NCBI GenBank assembly: GCA_028829895.1
Contig: CM054177.1
Span: 31,893,064 to 31,957,063 of the forward strand
DNA: 64,000 bases
Direction of reading: 5' to 3'
From: Sinotaia quadrata
Taxonomy: Eukaryota; Mollusca; Gastropoda; Architaenioglossa; Viviparidae
Shown: piece after piece, positions 61,216 to 64,000 of the stretch
How the letters are laid out: the number at the start of each line of letters is the position of its first letter
Numbering within the stretch: the stretch's first letter is position 1
Notes under the pieces: model-generated
Databases searched by the model: none
What the model was told of the DNA's origin: nothing
The model's input: the letters and a program-made list of their open reading frames with translations, nothing else
Program-made: the position numbers and the translations under genes

Positions 61216-61629
61216 CAACATTTCTTGTAAAATACCCTACTATAAAATAAAGAAAACTTTAAAACTTTTCTTTTTTAATTGTTTCAATAATGAATAGTTT
61301 CTTTTGAGTGTAACATTAAGACTTAAACTTACATTCTTCATGAAAATAAATAAATGAGTTCATATGTATACATTTGATATTGAAATTTATATCTATATAG
61401 TAAACAATACTTTCTATGTACATTTTCAATTCTTGCAGTTTAAAGTTTAAAGAAACAGTGTAAGTCATTAGAAAAGATATTAAAAAAAGATCTGTAAATT
61501 ATAACAGAAAGAGAGATAAAATATAAAAATAAAAGTAAATATGTAAAAAGTAAACATACCTTTTACAAAAAGATAAATTACAAATTGTGTTAGAGATTAA
61601 GCAAATTGCAACAATAAAAAAGGAACAAT

Positions 61630-61970
61630 TTAACACAATCCATAAAAGATAAGCATATTTACAGTTTAATAAAGGAATGATTTAACTCAAAACTTTAAAG
61701 ATAATGCATATTTACAATTTAATAAAGAAATAATTTAACTCAAAACTTAAAAGATATGCATACACATATTCACAATTTAATAAAGGAATGATTTAACTCA
61801 AAATTTATGAAGAAATTATTTAACTGAACCTAAGATAGAGATTATACCATGTACAACTTTATAAAGGGATGATGTAAGTTATAACCTAAGAGTAAGACAG
61901 AGATTATACCATGTACATCTTTATAAAGGGGTGATGTAAGTTATAACCTAAGACGAATAATATAACATAC
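61630..61970. repeat. two diverged tandem families
   Basis: 61640-61820: units of AATTTAATAAAGGAATGATT, TAACTCAAAACTTAAAAGAT. 61820-61960: two copies of AGAGATTATACCATGTACA with TTTATAAAGGGATGATGTAA. Confidence 0.75.
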
Positions 61971-62049
61971 TATATAATTTGAAAAAAGATATTGTGTAAC
62001 TTACATATTAAAAAAATGAAGGAGTTAACATAACTTTATCAATGGTGAA

Positions 62050-62070
62050 TATATATATATATATATATTA
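62050..62070. repeat. (TA)n run
   Basis: ATATATATATATATATAT run. Confidence 0.85.
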
Positions 62071-62214
62071 ATATAGGTTAACATATAGTTTATGTAATTT
62101 ATAACTTCAGAAAGAAAAGCTGTAAGTTTTAATTTGAAAAAATATGTTGAAATAATTTACAGTACAACTTTCAGATAGATGATGTAACTGAACAAAGGTG
62201 TCAAAGAAATGGGA

Positions 62215-62460
62215 TTATCTTATAAAATCTTAAGAATGATAGTATGTAACTTTAGAAAGGAGTAGAATTATAAAATCTTAAGAGAGTATGTAACTTTAGA
62301 AAGGAGTGGAATATCTTATAAAATCTTAAGAGAGTATGTAACTTTAGAAAGGAGTGGAATATCTTATAAAATCTTAAGAGAGATAGTGTGTAACTTAGAA
62401 AGGAATGGGATTGATTATCTTATAAAATCTTAAGGGAAATAGTGTGTAACTTAGAAAGAG
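62215..62460. repeat. minisatellite, about 50-bp unit
   Basis: Five units of TTATCTTATAAAATCTTAAG, AGAGTATGTAACTTTAGAAA, GGAGTGGAA. Confidence 0.9.
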
Positions 62461-63024
62461 AAGCTGTAGCTTATACATGTCACTTACAATGGAGGTGATG
62501 TTACTGTCAACTTAAGATAAAAGTAATAACTTTAGAGAGAATTTTATGATGACAAAAGTATTTTGGAAATAATTGAGAAAGTATAAATGAAAACAGCGAG
62601 GGCTGACTTAGCATTCATTACATCTTTTTCTTTAAAGCAGACCTCTGAAAAATTAATTCACCTTGTACAAAGTCAGTCAACATGCCTGTCTGGAGAATGT
62701 TTTGGTTTTTTACCCTTGAGTTATGCAAGCATCCTGGAAATGACTTTCTATGAGGTCAGTTATCAGTAAAGAATAAGTTAGTTAATTGCTTTTTAGTCTG
62801 ATACATCAGTTATCAGTTAAGAACAAGCTACTTAATTGCATTTTAGTCTATAAACCACACATTTATTTAATAAGAAGATAATATTTATTCCTAATGAGGA
62901 ATTTTTTCTTTCTTATAATATTTTTTCTTTATCTTTTTTTTGTTTACAGGTAGCCATAAAAAGAATGATATTATGTAAATTTACTATTCATGCAAAATAA
63001 AACCACACTATGAAACCACACTAC

Positions 63025-63195
63025 GATTATCTTAGCAAAGTCTTTACATTTATCATGAGCTTCTAAAATGGATCCTATAAATTTAATATTTTTATTAAAA
63101 CTGCCTTAGTAAAGTCTTCACATTTATCATGAGCTTCTAAAATGAATCCTATAAATTTAATATTTTTACTAAGACTGCCTTAGTAAAGTCTTTAC
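63025..63195. repeat. tandem repeat, about 83-bp unit, two copies
   Basis: TTAGTAAAGTCTTCACATTT, ATCATGAGCTTCTAAAATGA, ATCCTATAAATTTAATATTT. Confidence 0.88.
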
Positions 63196-63239
63196 AGTCT
63201 TACTTTGCCAAACATTTAAGAGCAGAATATTAGAAATTG

Positions 63240-63622
63240 CTCAGCAGAGTACATGACCTATTAGCATGTTTCAGTGAAGTCATGCTCTCAGCAGAGTACA
63301 TGACCTATTAGCATGTTTCAGTGAAGTCATGCTCTCAGCAGAGTACATGACCTATTAGCATGTTTCAGTGAAGTCATGCTCTCAGCAGAGTACATGACCT
63401 ATTAGCATGTTTCAGTGAAGTCATGCTCTCAGCAGAGTACATGACCTATTAGCATGTTTCAGTGAAGTCATGCTCTCAGCAGAGTACATGACCTATTAGC
63501 ATGTTTCAGTGAAGTCATGCTCTCAGCAGAGTACATGACCTATTAGCATGTTTCAGTGAAGTCATGCTCTCAGCAGAGTACATGACCTATTAGCATGTTT
63601 CAGTGAAGTCATGCTCTCAGCA
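63240..63622. repeat. minisatellite, 47-bp unit, eight copies
   Basis: Virtually identical units of CTCAGCAGAGTACATGACCT, ATTAGCATGTTTCAGTGAAG, TCATGCT. The perfect copies suggest very recent expansion. Confidence 0.96.
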
Positions 63623-63629
63623 TTGCATA

Positions 63630-64000
63630 CATGTATACCTTTCAACAATTCTTATTTTTAAGAAACAATTTTACACATAAATACACATGCAATTTTGAAA
63701 AATAAAAGTTTTTATTGTAATTTTGTTTGTTCCTATATGCTATTTCACATTTTAAAATTATTTTTATTCGTGTTTGTATAGATACTATTTTTATTATTTG
63801 CACATTTTATTTATTTATGTTGTATAGATGTTATTTTTATTTTTTGCATAAACGTTTTGAGTTATGATGTACTTTTTAACAGCTTTAATAAATTTTGCAC
63901 AGTGTCCCTCACATCTACACACGGTCTTCTCACACCCTCTTCTGTGGACATTATTCACTTCTTTCTTTCACATCTATGCATTTATTAGCATGAAGTAAAC
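63630..64000. other. intergenic to window end
   Basis: A+T-rich sequence with an imperfect 50-bp duplication around TGTATAGAT(A/G)-TATTTTTATT-TTTGCA (63775-63850). Nothing else recognised. Confidence 0.4.

Noticed and set aside
62587..62769. 60-codon ORF near the window end
   Set aside because: No domain, no splice support and A+T-rich surroundings; probably chance.

Overview
This is a piece of an animal nuclear genome. It is very A+T-rich, with short GT-AG exons in kilobase introns, and it is full of mini- and microsatellites, DNA-transposon remnants and decayed LINEs. No bacterial-type genes, operons, rRNA, tRNA or CRISPR arrays are visible. The transposon and LINE families fit an invertebrate (mollusc or chelicerate are plausible guesses), but the sequence does not fix the phylum.

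One gene can be supported. It runs on the + strand from 830 to 48307 and I assembled it from 19 coding exons. Every junction is GT-AG and the phases agree at each one. The exons give an open 849-residue C-terminal part of a protein that ends at a TAG at 48305-48307; the 5' part lies upstream of the window. The visible protein is, in order: end of a FERM F1 lobe, FERM F2 and F3 (exons 1-5), a charged linker and a MyTH4 domain (exons 6-10), then a complete second FERM domain (exons 11-19). FERM-MyTH4-FERM is the tail of unconventional myosins of the VII/XV/XXII type. I see no SH3 domain between the first FERM and the second MyTH4, which points to a class XXII-like tail. The motor is outside the window, so the class is an inference.

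Layout: 1-829 is intron. 830-8131 holds exons 1-5, with two LINE fragments in the introns (a minus-strand RNase H remnant near 3-4 kb and a plus-strand endonuclease remnant near 5.8-6.4 kb). 8132-23118 holds exons 6-11, with a 1.5 kb dispersed repeat, a hAT MITE that has an exact 8-bp target duplication, and several minisatellites. 23119-38189 holds exons 12-18, a Tigger/pogo-type element and many arrays. 38190-48145 is one intron of about 10 kb that is largely tandem repeat; it also carries an inverted copy of the 1.5 kb repeat and a Tigger-like MITE. Exon 19 and the stop are at 48146-48307, with a poly(A) signal about 340 bases later. 48.7-64 kb has no gene I can support and is mostly A+T-rich spacer with tandem arrays.

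The most unusual observations are these. Some repeats in the introns appear to be made from the gene's own exons: an array after exon 18 whose units copy the exon 18 / 5' splice-site junction, three decayed copies of exon 2 behind exon 2, and a partial copy of exon 4 in front of exon 4. There is an unannotated, frame-preserving 39-base candidate cassette exon in the F3 lobe of the second FERM. A 113-bp satellite-like array carries a 27-bp inverted repeat in each unit, and a 56-bp array strictly alternates two variants.
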